From Ulva prolifera (taxonomy: Eukaryota; Chlorophyta; Ulvophyceae; Ulvales; Ulvaceae): a stretch of 64,000 nucleotides of DNA. The position numbers and the translations under genes are program-made. The notes beneath the pieces are model-generated. The model saw only the letters and a list, made by a program, of their open reading frames with translations, had not been told where the DNA came from and did no database searches. The stretch is taken from NCBI GenBank assembly GCA_023078555.1, contig CM041202.1:1732022-1796021 (forward strand), written 5' to 3'. Position 1 is the first letter of the stretch. Every line of letters begins with the position of its first letter. This document shows, one piece after another, positions 47,383 through 59,238 of this stretch.

Positions 47383-47874
47383 TCACAACAAGAGATACCC
47401 ATCCAAACTCAGCAGGAGAACATCCGAAACAACACACGGATACATCGTCCGCAGTTTCACAATCACACAACGGCAAGTACAGCACCGTTGTCCCCCTTCA
47501 ATATAGGGACTGCCACCGCTAGCCAGAAGCTGCGGCGACGTCTGTACACACAACAGATTGAAAATGGAATGCATGAATGACCCAAGCTTGAGCTGCGCCA
47601 CGCAGTGACACCCTCCGCAGCCTACACATTGGCGTGCCGTGACCATTACCTCAGAACAACGGCACTCCAGGCTTGGTGTGTGTGTGTGAACTTGGACCCC
47701 CCGGGCACGCTCCGGGTGCACAAATTGCTGTGCGCTGGGGCTACCATGTCCGCCACCCAGATATATCCCAGAGATCAGATACGTAACAGCAATACTGCGC
47801 TTGCTCGGATCTGCGTCAACGACAAATACAGTGGCAGTGAGCGTGGGAGCCCGGCCACTGCGCTCAGCAGCCAT
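47383..47874 (-). CDS. Uncertain Cys-rich ORF downstream of ARC6
   Basis: 163 codons on the minus strand, beginning MAAERSGRAPTLTATVFVVD and containing CRCSEVMVTARQCVGCGGCH. It lies just beyond the ARC6 stop, on the same strand. In copy 1 the frame is split (15758-15534 and 15652-15374), because a TGTGTG stretch differs in length. This could be ARC6 3' UTR or a small separate gene; nothing recognised. Confidence 0.25.
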   Translation of the reverse strand: MAAERSGRAPTLTATVFVVDADPSKRSIAVTYLISGIYLGGGHGSPSAQQFVHPERARGVQVHTHTPSLECRCSEVMVTARQCVGCGGCHCVAQLKLGSFMHSIFNLLCVQTSPQLLASGGSPYIEGGQRCCTCRCVIVKLRTMYPCVVSDVLLLSLDGYLLL

Positions 47875-48059
47875 GAAGGTGCAGCTTCAGACGCCCCAAC
47901 TTGACGCAACTGCCGTGTGCCACACAGACAAGATCCATCAGTCCCCCACATTCGCCGGAACTGCCGCATGTCACACACACAGGATCCATCAGTCCCCCTC
48001 ATTCGCCAGCCTTACATGAGATATCCAGTGTTGCGGGTTGTGGCGTCGGCACGCCGGGG

Positions 48060-51000
48060 CTATACCGAGACGGCGTGGCTGAGGCGGCGAGAGCTGGCGA
48101 TCTGCCAGCCGGAGGGTCGCCGCACGAGGCGGTACTCCACCGTGACGTCCTGCTCATACGAGTCCTGCCGGCGGCCCTTGAACATGACGTCCGCCCGCTC
48201 GATGATGTCGGCCTCCACCGTTGCCACGCGCGGCCGCAGCATCTCCGCCCGCCTGATCTGCATGCGTGCGGCAGCAGTCGGTCACGCACGTGCTACATGC
48301 ATGCGTCACGGCGCTCCTGTATAAATCTATCAGAGGGCCACACATGGGCACAGGGGCGACCACACAGAGGGGGTCATGCACTCCCGCTAAAGGGTGGGAC
48401 CGGTAAGGGCGCGCAAAATCGACCGCAAATTTGACGAATTGGGCAAGCTTTTGACTATTGACTATGTCTAGTGCACGATCTGGGAGGTCTAACTCGTATG
48501 ATTGGGGAAATCGGGCCGTATTCGCTGGAAAGCTTTCTTGGGTTGGGGAGAATCGCCAGTTGGTTGGCGCGGCTCCCCAATCCTCCCCAATCACACGACC
48601 GCTTGCCCAATCCTTCTCAAACCACCTATGTTGAGGCTTTAATTACATTTAGGAGCCCCTGGGGGGTCGCGCCTGCTTCTGTGGCGCCGCTAGGTGCTCC
48701 GGCGATTCATTGAAAACGAAAGCAGGAAGAGGATGTATTGCTGGGAAACGGGAAACGTTTGGATTGCCGGAAAAGGCGGATTGTTGGAGGATCGTGGTGC
48801 TGGGACGCCCAGACAAGGCCTGCTGCTGAAGTTGATCTCATGCACAGCGTGTGAGCCGGTCTTGTCGTGGGTGTCCGTGCAATCGTGCTTTGCTGCAGCA
48901 AGTGACAACTACAAAAGCACGGACCTTCCGCATCACCTTAATGCACAGCACCAATGTGCGGCCCCCAGCAAAGCTCCTTCCCTGGACGCTGCTGCCACGA
49001 GTTCACCCACATGCGCGGAATTGTCCGCCAGTAGCGCGGCGACTCGGGAGAAAGCACTCGGGCGTGCACGCATGACATGCACGCCTGAAACAGTGAGCCG
49101 CGTGCCGATAGCGCCGCAGTGACATGTCAGGGGCCGCACCGTGATCTTGAGGGCCTCGTAGTTCCAGTGCCAGTCCTTCGACTGCATGTCGCGCGCCCGC
49201 GTGCGCCACTGCCGTAGCATCGAGCCGTGCAGCACCGGCTCAAGCGCGGCCGAGTCGTGCGCTGGGCCCATCGCGAGAGCCTTCGCCTCCATCCACGCCA
49301 GCAGCGTCTGCTTGATGCTGTCGATCTCAGCGCTGCTGATGTCTGGCGATGAGATCTGCATGCATACCGTGCATGCATGTTGTGCATGCATGCCTCAAGC
49401 TTGTCGTATGACGCATGCAGGATGCACCTGACCACAGCGTTCAAATGCTGCATTTGAACGGCGTGGCGCACCTTGCCGTTGGACTCGCGTGCAGGGAGCG
49501 CCGATGCGATTGTGGTGATCTGTGGTTGCACCCGGGCACGCACGGCGCCCGCGGCAGGTGGGCCCGCGGCGCTCTTGTAGTGGCCAGCGGCGGCGAGCAC
49601 CGCCACGGCAGTGATCAGGAATGCCCCCGCCCACGCGGCTACGCGCAGGAGGTGTCCTGCGGCCCCCCCGGCTGGCCCCTCGTCTGTTGCATCTGTCTGC
49701 AGACCCCGGATGCATGTCAGGCGTGGCTGGCCACGGCGGCTGAGCATCCGCGGCACATGCAGCGCTTTGGCCTGAGCAGTTCTCAGTGAGCACGCGAGCG
49801 AAGCTCACTGGCGGCCGCTGGCGTATAGCTATTGGGGCACAATGCACGTATGCATGTACAGCTCACAGAACAGAGCCCAGCACATCGGCAGGCAGCGCAG
49901 GTGCTGAGTGCATGCTCTCAGCGACATACTGACTGGTATGACGAAACGCGTGTGAGCTGCAACAGTTTTGCCCTTGTGCCTCTGGTGGGCGTTTGGGCCG
50001 TGCTTTTTGGTTTTGAACGCTCTGCGGTCTTCTACGGCGTCCTGCGCTGCAGTGGCCCGTGCTCGTGCAGATCGGTGGATAAGTTGCGTACAAAAGACTG
50101 AACGGGAGAAGTCAAATACCACAAAAGAATCTCATCCGAATCAACACTAACACACGCAAGATCACGCTACGACCGCGCCCGCACCTCAGTCCGGCAGGCG
50201 CGCGCGGTGGATAAGTGGCTTCTTGATACAGCATGCAGAGAATAGATCAGACATGCCGCTCTAGCAGCACACACTTGCCTGTTAAGAGGCCCATCAAAAG
50301 ACATTGTATGCTTGGGTTGCTGTGATGCCAAATCCGGAGTCGTGGCGTCACCGCGGCTCAAAGTATCAGCGATCGTCCCTACTGGTAGTTTCATCTGCGT
50401 GCCTCGCTGCAAGCTCTACGTCAAACGTCACATAGGAGCCGACATGTCATGACATGCAATCTGAGACACTGAGCAGGCCCCACCATGAATGACTGCTCTC
50501 TCTCGAAGTATATACACACACTCATGAACGTCAGCACTCGATGGCAAGAAGAGCGCATGTTTGCGCTGTAGGAGGCAGGGCCTCACCTCGAGCGACTCTG
50601 GGGTGACCCGCAACCGACCGTCCTCCCGGACAGCTGCGGCCAGGGACGCGAGGCCGAAGAACGAGAGCATTGCGACGAGCGCGCGCCGCCCTGCCGCCGC
50701 CACGCCCTCCGCCACAGCACGCACAGCGCGCAGCGGCGGCGGCGCCTGGAGCTCCGCCTCTCGCTCGTCGAGGTACTGCTGCACCTGCACCACCAGCCGC
50801 CGCAGCTTGCGTGGGGGGTCTGCTACAATCGTGCAAAACGCCCCTCGCTATGGTTCTGCTGCTGCCGGCATGGTCGCCACAACGCTATACGTGGAGCACA
50901 CGCATGCTGCAGCCAGGGCTCTGATGGCATCACCTGCACCGGCTGGACTGGCGGCCACGTGGCGTGCATTGCGTGCCAGCAGGACTCCCGGTTTGCGCCG

Positions 51001-54000
51001 GTGCTGGCCAGTGGAGCACAGCAGGCGCACAGGCTCTGCATCATGGTGATACACCAGGGACAGCTGGCCTACGCCAACGCCGGGTTTCCAGCAGAACACA
51101 TCAGGGGTCTGATCACAGTCGCAGCACATCTAGCGCCTGATGCCACTCAGGGTCCGCTCCTAACCGATCATCGCGTCGTGCCAAATATGAACTTAAACAC
51201 TCTGCATGTATCACTGGCAGGATGGGTCGAGCGCGCCTGCCGACGATGACCTGCCTGCGCCACATATGATCATTAATACTGATGCATGGATGGGTCGACC
51301 ACGCCTGCCGACGGTGACCTGCCGCTCATTCGTTTTCTGAGACATACAAAAGCGACTACAGAGGGCAAGGAGTCAGGGGGGAGGGCAGCGGACCTCAGGC
51401 AGCATGCCCCAGTACTCCAGCGTGAAGGTGCGGCCCTTGTAGAAGTCCGGCATCTCCGCCGTCAGCACGGTGCGCACCCACCGCTCCACCAGCACGCACG
51501 CCCCCGCCTCCGGCCCACCCTCGCCGCCCGTCGCCTGCGCCACAAACTCCACGACGCCGGAGTCCGGCGGCGGCGCGCTGCCGCCGCTGCTGTGCGTCAG
51601 GCGCAGCGCGGCGAGCGCGGCGTCGAGGTCGCCGAGGAGCGTGTGGCACACTGCCGTCTCTACCGACACGTCCATGCGCTCTGCACCGCGGTCGCACACA
51701 CCGTGGAGTGCACACCGTGAAGCGGACACCGTGAAGCGCACACCGTGACCGTCGAAACAAATTATGTCGCACAAGGCGCCCTTTGTGGCATACTCCGATT
51801 TGTGCTAGGACAGCAGTGGGACGCTGCCCATGCGCATGAGGCAGCAAGTCATGGCCATGCATGTGCCTACATGCAAGTATATGGATGGGCGTGATTTAAC
51901 TGCACGCGATGTTCTCTGCAAGGGCCCTGGAAATCGTTCGCTATCCAGGCTGCGGACATGGTATTCACGCGCCGCAATCATTTTGGGTGTGCCCTGTATC
52001 ACGGGCAACGGCACCGGAAACCTCATTGCTGGGCATCCACACTGAATGAGTGCCGCAGTTCTACGAGGCATGCTGAGCAGGCAAGGGCGGCCAGACGGGA
52101 AGCAGAAAGCCTTGCTGACTGTCGTATCAGGAGCTGCAGCAAGCACACTACAGGCTCCCAACAAGGCCACTGTATAAGGACCAGACGATCTCCACACACA
52201 CACACAAGACTGAGCAAGTGAGTCCCCCAGCGTGGGCGCTGCACTTGCATGCAGATATTGACGTGGACAGGAATCGCCAGCGGTGCAATGGCGCTGTTGG
52301 GTGGCTGCCAGGGGAGAGCGGTACGGGCCGCACTGTCGAGGCGCTGCAGGTGCCGGAGTGGCTCCTCCAGCATGCGGGGATTGGATGAGGCCACAGCCTT
52401 ACCCATGAGGCAGAAGGCGACCTCGTAGGCCTCCTTTGCAGGGAGGTCGGACACCGAGGGCACCCCTGGGCCTGTGTAGAGCCACAGGACCTCGTCTGTC
52501 GATAGCGATGGCCGCACTGCTTTCATGATGCCATACCTGCAATCGCTACGCTCGCTCTAGACCTCTCTGTGCGTTGACGGGCGGCAGTTGCAGCAGTGCA
52601 AAGATGGAGCATTCAGCATGGGAGACTGGACTGAAGTGGGAGCAAGAGGTTCGCCAAACACAGTGAATCCGGAGTTTGAGGGCTGCAGAGCTAACTGGGT
52701 TGTATGGGGCGTATATGTTGTAGAAGGCACGGTGTGGAAGCATGCCGCCGCTCTGAAAGAATGTGGCAGAGCGCGTTGCCATTGCAAGACTCGGAATGCG
52801 AAGCTGCCATTGAATCTTTTCAGGCAGCAGGTGCAGGGTGGTCCGCAAGCCACTGAATGCATCACTGCACATGCCTGCGATGCAGTACGCCACTGAATGC
52901 ATCACTGCACACTGCTGTGACACTGCACACTGCTGTGACACTTCACACTGCGGAAGGCTCTTCTCGGCTTCACAGGCACCAAGATGTTGCTCCAGTTGAG
53001 GTGGCTGCTGGACCATGGCCAAGCCTTTGCAGCGTGCACTTTGCCACAGCGGAGCCCCGCGAGACTGATAGCACGCCCGCGATGTTGCTGAATTGATCGA
53101 CTGGAGAATGGGCTGAGTCCTCCTTGGCCTGCAATGTCGTGGGCTCGTTGGAGACATACCTGGTGTCTTTGCTGAGGGCAAGAGGCCCCTGTGAGGACCA
53201 CATGGACCCCTTCAGGTAGTCCAGCGCAGCCTGCCGCTTCTGTGGTGCATGAAAGTGTTTAGTGGCGAACCCCAGCCGGCTTTTGAGGTAGTCTTCCGTC
53301 ATTTCTTCTTCAGCTGTCTCGATGTCCTCTGCGGATTGCACAGCTGTCAATGCACCGTTGAAACTGTCTAGCGCAAATGTGACAGGACAACAATGCATCC
53401 CTTCGCCGAATATGCACACTGATGTGTGGCAGATGTGTGACAGCGTACCAATCAGCTTGTTGTTCGGGGCATGCTTGGACAGGGCAGCCTTTGCTTCAAG
53501 CAAATGCTCGAAGCCTTCAGCACTTCTCGACGATTCGAAGTCTTTCTGTGCAAGGTCACAATGTGCGCGAGCCATGGCGATCACCACGTCAGTCGTGCCA
53601 GTGTCATTTGAAGACCTCTTCAGCCATTCCTGTGAGAGCTGAACCACGGCCTGGGAGAGACCATGCTCCTGCACGTGCTCAGATTTTGCATGCATGATGA
53701 TGCTCAAGCTGGTGTCTGACGACATGGCGACCGCGATGTTTTCTCACCTGCAACAGGGCGATAGCTCCAGGCAGCGACGCGTGCTCAACTTCGGCATTCT
53801 GCAGCTCATACGCACTTCTGGATGATGTGTCAAGCAACGTGTCTGCAACAGTGACAAGCAATTTTCTTCGGTTTTCCAGGCACTTGTCGCTATATCCAGA
53901 ATTCTCCGGAGCTTTGACAATTCGGTCATACGCCTGTCTACAGTCTTCCACGGACGCTCCCTGCACAGGTTCAGGCTCGGAACCAACTTCAGGCGTCCTG

Positions 54001-54190
54001 ATCATGCTTGATCATGTTCTGTGAACTGACATACCTTGGGAAGCTGCAGCAGGTCGTATAGATTTACAGGGAGCGGGACAGTGGCGTTGCCGACACCATC
54101 GCCCCGATTGCTGACACTCGCCGAAGCACGGCAGGCTATCCTCGAGGAGACTCGGCTGCCGAATGTTTGGCGTCTGATCGCCGATGCCAT
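48060..54190 (-). CDS. ARC6: ARC6-like plastid division protein
   Basis: Nine or more exons: 54190-54035, 53960-53748, 53668-53160, 52536 to about 52330, 51680-51394, 50822-50587, 49696-49472, 49355-49083 and 48257-48060 (ends of exons 4 and 5 uncertain). About 770 aa; Arabidopsis ARC6 is about 800. Order: Ser/Arg-rich plastid presequence, J-like domain (VNLYDLLQLPK, YSDKCLENRRKLLVTVADTL, no HPD, as in ARC6), PGAIALLQ, TPR-type helices (TDVVIAMARAHCDLA; AKEAYEVAFCLMGKA; ETAVCHTLLGDLDAALAALR), one membrane span (AWAGAFLITAVAVLAAAGH) and the intermembrane-space domain (WMEAKALAMGPAHD, SMLRQWRTRARDMQSKDW, VEYRLVRRPSGWQIA). ARC6 spans the inner envelope, anchors the FtsZ ring in the stroma and binds PDV2 outside. 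Only this copy is complete. Confidence 0.92.
48366..48703. mobile_element. Insertion of about 338 bp in the last ARC6 intron
   Basis: Present in copy 2 only. Copy 1 has CTTTGCCTGG at 16207-16216 in its place. Begins AGGGGGTCATGCACTCCCGC and ends GGCGCCGCTAGGTGCTCCG. Contains an internal pair TTGGGTTGGGGAG / CTCCCCAATCC able to fold. No coding frame; no clear terminal repeats or target-site duplication. Probably a non-autonomous element. Confidence 0.5.
50086..50204 (-). mobile_element. LINE A 3' insertion in ARC6 intron 6, 119 bp
   Basis: Antisense: TGCGTACAAAAGACTGAACG to CAGTCCGGCAGGCGCGCG, flanked by the 12-bp duplication CGGTGGATAAGT (50074-50085 and 50205-50216). It starts at the LINE's terminal codons (CTGCCGGACTGA on the minus strand). 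It lies just outside the segmental duplication. Confidence 0.85.
51215..51330. repeat. Direct repeat in an ARC6 intron
   Basis: ATGGGTCGAGCGCGCCTGCC and ATGGGTCGACCACGCCTGCC, each followed by GACG(A/G)TGACCTGCC, about 70 bases apart. A second short array of CACACCGTGAAGCG-type units lies at 51695-51750, next to the exon 5 acceptor. Local tandem duplications only. Confidence 0.6.
52850..52955. repeat. Short tandem repeats in ARC6 intron 3
   Basis: CACTGAATGCATCACTGCAC twice and CACTGCTGTGACACT-type units two to three times. No coding role. Confidence 0.6.
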
Positions 54191-54787
54191 CGCTCCGGCC
54201 TGCGCTGAAGTGCTTACCTGCGAAGCTGTGCGCTGCGAACCGAGTAAGTACAGACCAATACAACAGCTACGGGGACTGGAACATTACATACACACGCGAA
54301 ACGATGTCGTTGCTTCTTTCATGTGCGTCCTGGCGTCAGGCTGGCTGTGGGGAGCTTGAGGATCGAACCAACACGGACAGACCGCTTTGAATAGCTGCTC
54401 TACCGCTAGCCACCCCCGCTTTCTCTAGACCCACTGCCCTGCGGGTCGTTGCACCACCGAGGCTTACTGCTGACTGTGCTTCCGCGTGGAAGTGAATGCA
54501 TCCATGGCGAACAAACATGAAGCTTTTCTGCTGCAGTTCCATGAGATTCAGAGGTGAAGTTGAAGCTTCGTTGGCTGTGCACTGCCGTACTGGTGGCCTA
54601 GATGCTAGGCTGTGGCAGCTTCGGTGAGCCTGTTACAGAGCGACAGATCTCGTAAGATACTAACTACCTCTGTGTCTTCGGGGAGTGTGCCACCTGCACG
54701 TCAAGTGCAGCAGCGCATGGCAGGCGATCACATACATGCTGCGAGTCGCTGTGCCCTGGCGTTTGAGTGTGGTGACGCCCACGCGAC
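54191..54787. promoter_or_regulatory. Divergent promoter region ARC6 / TFB4
   Basis: 597 bases between the two start codons, which point away from each other. No TATA box obvious. A tRNA-like B-box (GGTTCGATCC on the minus strand, near 54365) with an A-box-like GGTAGAGC 36 bases away is present, but does not fold as a tRNA. Confidence 0.6.
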
Positions 54788-56507
54788 ATGAGCGTTAGCC
54801 TAGATGTTCTTGTCGTGATCTTGGAGACCCATGATCAAGCGTGGTACGATCTGGAGGTTGCAAGCAGGTCGCAGGACAATGCTCTCTCCACCAAACAGTA
54901 CATTGGACAGGTGGGGCTTGATCATCAGCAATGTTGTGGCACAAGGGAATTTCGATGGTGTCCATTATCGCCTGCATTGTAACTTGCGCGTAATGAGCAG
55001 GTGTGCACATTCTTCAACACGTTCCAGCTGCTGAACGACAGCAATCGTTTGGCAGTCTTGGCGTCGTGTAACACAGGAGTGAAATGCCTATATAACGACC
55101 TGCAGCTTTTGCTGGACCCTGAGGCTGTTCTGCCTCGTGGTGCAGCAGCAGAGGCTGTGGTGGAAGGTCTGACCCGCTTAGTCAAAGGTGTGGAATCCTG
55201 TGTTCTGTACTCTCTCTTCACATGTCTACACGTTCACAGAGATTCGAGAAGCCAGCATTCATGGAGAGAGAGAGATCTGCCTTGCACCAATTGAGGTTCA
55301 ACTGCTTTTTTACTTCACGCAGCCTGTGTACAACACCTGCCACAGTGCGGCTGCATTGAGCTCCACTAACCCGGTACACACCAAAGTCGATCGTCTCTTT
55401 AATCTATCCTTGTCTCACACAAACAGTGTTACCATACAGGTCCTTGACCCGTGCTTTGCATGGCCCGCCTTGCAACGTGAACAGTCATAGCTCAACCGGG
55501 GAGATCTCGCCAAGTGCAGTCCACTGTGCAAACTGTGCAATCACAGAACAATTCCTTTTATTATGGCGGTCGCAGCCGTTGCCGAAATTGTATCCAAGTC
55601 CAAGCCGTTCTGGCAGACCGTTAGTTGGGCTGTGCCCTACGACAGCAGCATCACCATCTACGGCACATCGCAGAGCCATACAGCCAGCAACAGGCAACCA
55701 CATCTTGACAATGTGAGCTTGGGTCGTAGCTGGCGCCTGATCGCCAGTCGCTGGCCTTGGCTGTGGGGTGTCGCTGTTCTTTCCTGACCTGTATGCCTGC
55801 CCTGCAGATGATCCCCCAACGACGGAGCCCGATCCTTCAAAATGCAATCACATGTCTGCAGCTCTTAGCAAGGCCATGTGTATGATATCGCGCTTTGCTG
55901 GGAAAGACACCCAGGCTGCAGCCTCCCCAGCCGCCCGCATTCTCGTGCTTCAGGCGAGTGCAGATGTGACGAACCAGTACATTGCATGTATGAACACCAT
56001 CTTTTCAGCGCAGCGCCTCAACGTTACAATAGACGGTATTGCTATTACCCCCGCCAAATCGGCGTTCATTGAACAGGTGCGCTGGAAAACTGTGTACATG
56101 ACGCTCTGTGCCGGCGTTATGTCACTCCATCGATCGTCCTACGCTGCCCAATCACTTTCACATCATCTGCTTTTGGTCAGGTCAGCAGTGCACGGAAGCA
56201 CAAGATTGATGCAGGCATATTTCATGTGCAGGCTGCTCACATGACGAACGGAATGTATCTACAACCTCAGAATCCCAATGGACTGTTGCAGTACCTCTCT
56301 AGCTGCTTTGCCGCTAGTCTGCCCACGAGAACCATGCTGGAGCTTCCGAGGCCCAAAGGAGCAGCCTTCAAGGCCACATGTTTCTGTCACGCGAATCCAG
56401 TAGATGTTGGCTTTGTTTGCTCTGTGTGCCTTTCAGTTTTTTGCAGCCCTTTGGCAACGTGTATGACATGTGGAACTGAGTTCACAAAACGTCCCAAGCA
56501 AACGTGA
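54788..56507 (+). CDS. TFB4: TFIIH subunit TFB4 / p34 (GTF2H3)
   Basis: Four exons: 54788-54910, 55001-55187, 55808-56076 and 56232-56507. All GT-AG with matching phases (0, 1, 0); 284 aa (human GTF2H3 is 308). The N-terminal von Willebrand A-like fold begins LDVLVVILETHDQAWYDLE. Conserved blocks follow: NDSNRLAVLASCNTGVKCLY, AALSKAMCMI, ARILVLQAS, YIACMNTIFSAQRLNVTIDG and GLLQYLSSCF. The C-terminal zinc-binding C4-type domain reads CFCHANPVDVGFVCSVCLSV, then CMTCGTEF. The product pairs with TFB2/p52 and SSL1/p44 in core TFIIH, acting in transcription initiation and nucleotide-excision repair in the nucleus. Start chosen as the first ATG of the conserved frame. Confidence 0.92.
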
Positions 56508-57051
56508 TGAAAGTGCAACAGGACATGCGAACAATGAAGATGCTTAGCAATTGAGGCAGTGACACTTCTTTAGGGACGCTGGTGTGCGGTATCAAAGCAA
56601 TCTTGATCAATGCCGCTCAAAACTATGCCAGTCTTTCTTTGCGGTGTGTGACTGGGATCACAAAGGAAACTGCATGCAGCTCTCTCTCGTAATGGCGTGT
56701 GGCTGCAGACAGCATGATGTGTCTTCGTGCATACTTGATAAGGGATCTTCAAGTAGATCCTCAGGCCTATGCAAGATCGTGTGCAAGCTGATGCCTGCCT
56801 ATGTCTGCCAGCAATCGACGCCTTGAGCTGCCACTGTGCCAACAGCATAATCTGTTCGTGTATTTGTGTCTGAATCACGAGTAGATACTGCATCTGGGAA
56901 TCGTACCGGATGACATGGTTGGTCCTACTGCCTGCAATGCATTTCAGCCGTAGCGACAGGTGAACACACGTTCACTTGTGCGCAATTGAGCTTAGCTGAG
57001 CCAGCCTGTCTCCATACAGTCCGCAGCATCCGTTTACATGCTGCGCTTCAG
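56508..57051. other. Intergenic region after TFB4
   Basis: No gene supported. A minus-strand frame at 56893-56570 is open, but has no recognised features. Confidence 0.5.
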
Positions 57052-58232
57052 GTCTTCTACATACTGCTCGACGACTGTGGACCGCATGATCCCCCTTCGC
57101 TTCGCGGGGTTTGGCGCAACTTCGCCCGACCATTGCCTTCAGTAGATTGCCGGTATCACTGTCCTGAGTTGCACATAAGTCGCAACGAGCCCTTGCTCAC
57201 TGAGTTGCATTTGAGACAGAGTTTCAAGCTCAATGGCTCAGACTACCCGAACTCCACCTGGAGTCAGGCCATGGTACGACGCGATCAATGCTGCGGTACA
57301 CTGGCCATGTTTTAAACTGCCACGATACATCAGTGACGCACGCAAGTGTGTAGCAACTTAAATTCCGCAAAAGGCATGGTCAAGTTCGGGGGGGAGGTCA
57401 GTTCTTTGATGGCATGCTTGCTGCAGCAGCACCGCACTTTGCGCTGTCCGCGGTACAAAGCGTGTTTGACAAAATAATGCGTTTATGCCGTTGCAGTGGG
57501 TGGCTCTGCCCCACGCTCACAAAGCTACGGGATTCAAAGCTAAGAGTGCATATGGGCATTCGCCTGCTTTCCAGCAAGAAACGTGCGCAATCATCATCTG
57601 TTGGGAACAGTTGAAAACATGCCAGCATCAGTTCTCCTCTTTTGAGTAAGCCCTGCTGCGAGTTTGCAGCACCAAGGGGGCCATGGAGAACAGCATCATC
57701 ACGTCAGTACGTCCGACACCTGGATCCAAGGCCTCAGCCACACCTAGCAAGCAGCTGATGACGTATAAACCACATGCAACAAGGAACAGGCCGAAACATA
57801 CGGTGTGACACCCTGCATCATTGGCATCAGCTTGTGAACGGTGTGTGTCGTTATCACGGCGTCACTCATATGCAGTGTGCATCTTGGAGTGCCCTGATTA
57901 CTCAAATGTAGATCATTACAACGTACGTTAGTGGCTTTGGGAATCTATGCACATGTTTGGGGACTGGCTTTTTGGATGCGGGTGGCAACACTTTCAGAAA
58001 CCGGGCATCAGAAAACGGGCATCACTTCCAGCTGTTGCTCAGCTTTGGAAGCTTTCCATCACTGGCTGAACGTTCAGCCGCATGTGAAAGAATGTTTGCA
58101 GATGGAAAACACCGTTGGAAGCCGCTTTGGCATTCACCCAAGCATTAAGACTGAGCGATACCGTGGCAGCAGCCAGATTAAGTTCGAGTCAACAGATCCC
58201 GAGACTAAGAAGCCATGGAAAACAACAAATCA
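57052..58232 (+). CDS. Unrecognised spliced locus
   Basis: Three stretches look like exons with proper borders: 57052-57273 (CTTCAG|GTC ... GCCATG|GTACGA; FYILLDDCGPHDPPSLRGVW), 57402 onward (GGTCAG|TTC; FFDGMLAAAAPHFALSAVQS) and about 58101-58232 (TTTGCAG|ATG ... CTTCG|GTGAGT; MENTVGSRFGIHPSIKTERY, then KFESTDPETKKPWK). Phases and the donor of the middle exon are not settled, and the start and end are unknown. Nothing was matched to a family. It lies between TFB4 and MRM1 on the same strand. Confidence 0.35.
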
Positions 58233-58344
58233 GGCCTTCGGTGAGTGTACGGAAGTGCAGGGCACCACTGGCCTTTGCAACCAAGGAATCTGTTCCGATG
58301 TGGCGAAGCGGGTACACAAGAAGATTGGCATTTATGGTTTATGA

Positions 58345-59238
58345 GTGCCGTGCCAAAGACCCCAAAGCTCTTCAAGTAAGGGCTTCCGTACCAGGGTTTG
58401 GACACGATGACTGTCGCCGGACATGGGCGGAAGATGTAAAGGGGCATCTGTTTACTGGAGAAGCCCAGCAATGCATGCAGTACATCTGTCTGAGCATGCA
58501 GGCAGCAGGCGCAGTATCCCGGCAAAAGCGAGCCGTTGTTATGTACCGAAACAGCTCGCACAGTTCCCTCTCCTGTGTATACGCGAGGAGGACGCTGTTA
58601 TTTTTGCAGCCACATGAGTCGGACGTCGTTGTTAGACACAGTTTGCAGAGTGTTACAGCTTGCCTCGCGAACGGCGCACACACACCCAATGACTGCATCT
58701 ATATTTGCTGGCTGTGCTTCGTCATGGAGAGCTGCCTTGCCGCGCCAGTCGCGAGCCTCTATGGCCACGCGCGCCGAGCCACAGGTGAACTGGGACAACT
58801 TCACTGACGCTCCGTCAACCGGTACGAAATTGGCCGGTGTATTGAAAGCCATGTATTCATACCTGCCTGGAAATTTCGCTGTCATTTCACACCGATCTCG
58901 CTGCACACTCCATTGGCAAATGGCGGCATGCCGTTTGTATTTACGCTTTGTACGATGCCGGTGGGCCTCACACTACGCAAATGAATCTCTAGACCCAAGA
59001 TTATCTCTCTCAACTTCATGAGCTCTCGAGGTCGTGTTATTGTCGCCTTTGCTGCGGTCTGCGATCTTACCTCGACAGCATTTCGTCGCCAACGTCCCGA
59101 CCAGCGCGAAGAACACGGTCCACTGACCACGGATGCCGATAGATTATCAACTTTGATGAACATGTCATCACGATTCCCTGCGGCGGTAGCTGAAGGCACC
59201 CGGTAGTCCGCTGCTTCCTGTGTTGCTTTGTCGCCAGT
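58345..59238. other. Region upstream of MRM1
   Basis: Open frames on both strands without recognisable domains. An ATG at 59018 begins a presequence-like MSSRGRVIVAFAAVCDLT. It could be joined to the MRM1 frame through a 37-base GTAGTC...GCCAG segment (59201-59237), but an intron that short is doubtful. Confidence 0.4.

Larger units (their letters stand above)
37931..49834. repeat. Segmental duplication, copy 2 (functional genes, many insertions)
   Basis: Direct repeat of 8081-17319, about 2.7 kb longer because of insertions. Insertions absent from copy 1 and bounded by target-site duplications include 38004-38064, 38125-38226, 38525-38648, 39077-39520, 39575-40449, 41050-41105, 41180-41186 and 45709-46139, plus about 338 bases at 48366-48703 and a 57-bp tandem duplication near 47905-48005. 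The glycoprotein frame and the unknown ORF are open here and broken in copy 1. Confidence 0.9.

Noticed and set aside
54350-54435. tRNA-like sequence on the minus strand between ARC6 and TFB4 (GGTAGAGC ... GGTTCGATCC)
   Set aside because: A- and B-box-like motifs are present, but no anticodon stem with a 7-base loop can be formed and the acceptor stem pairs only partly.
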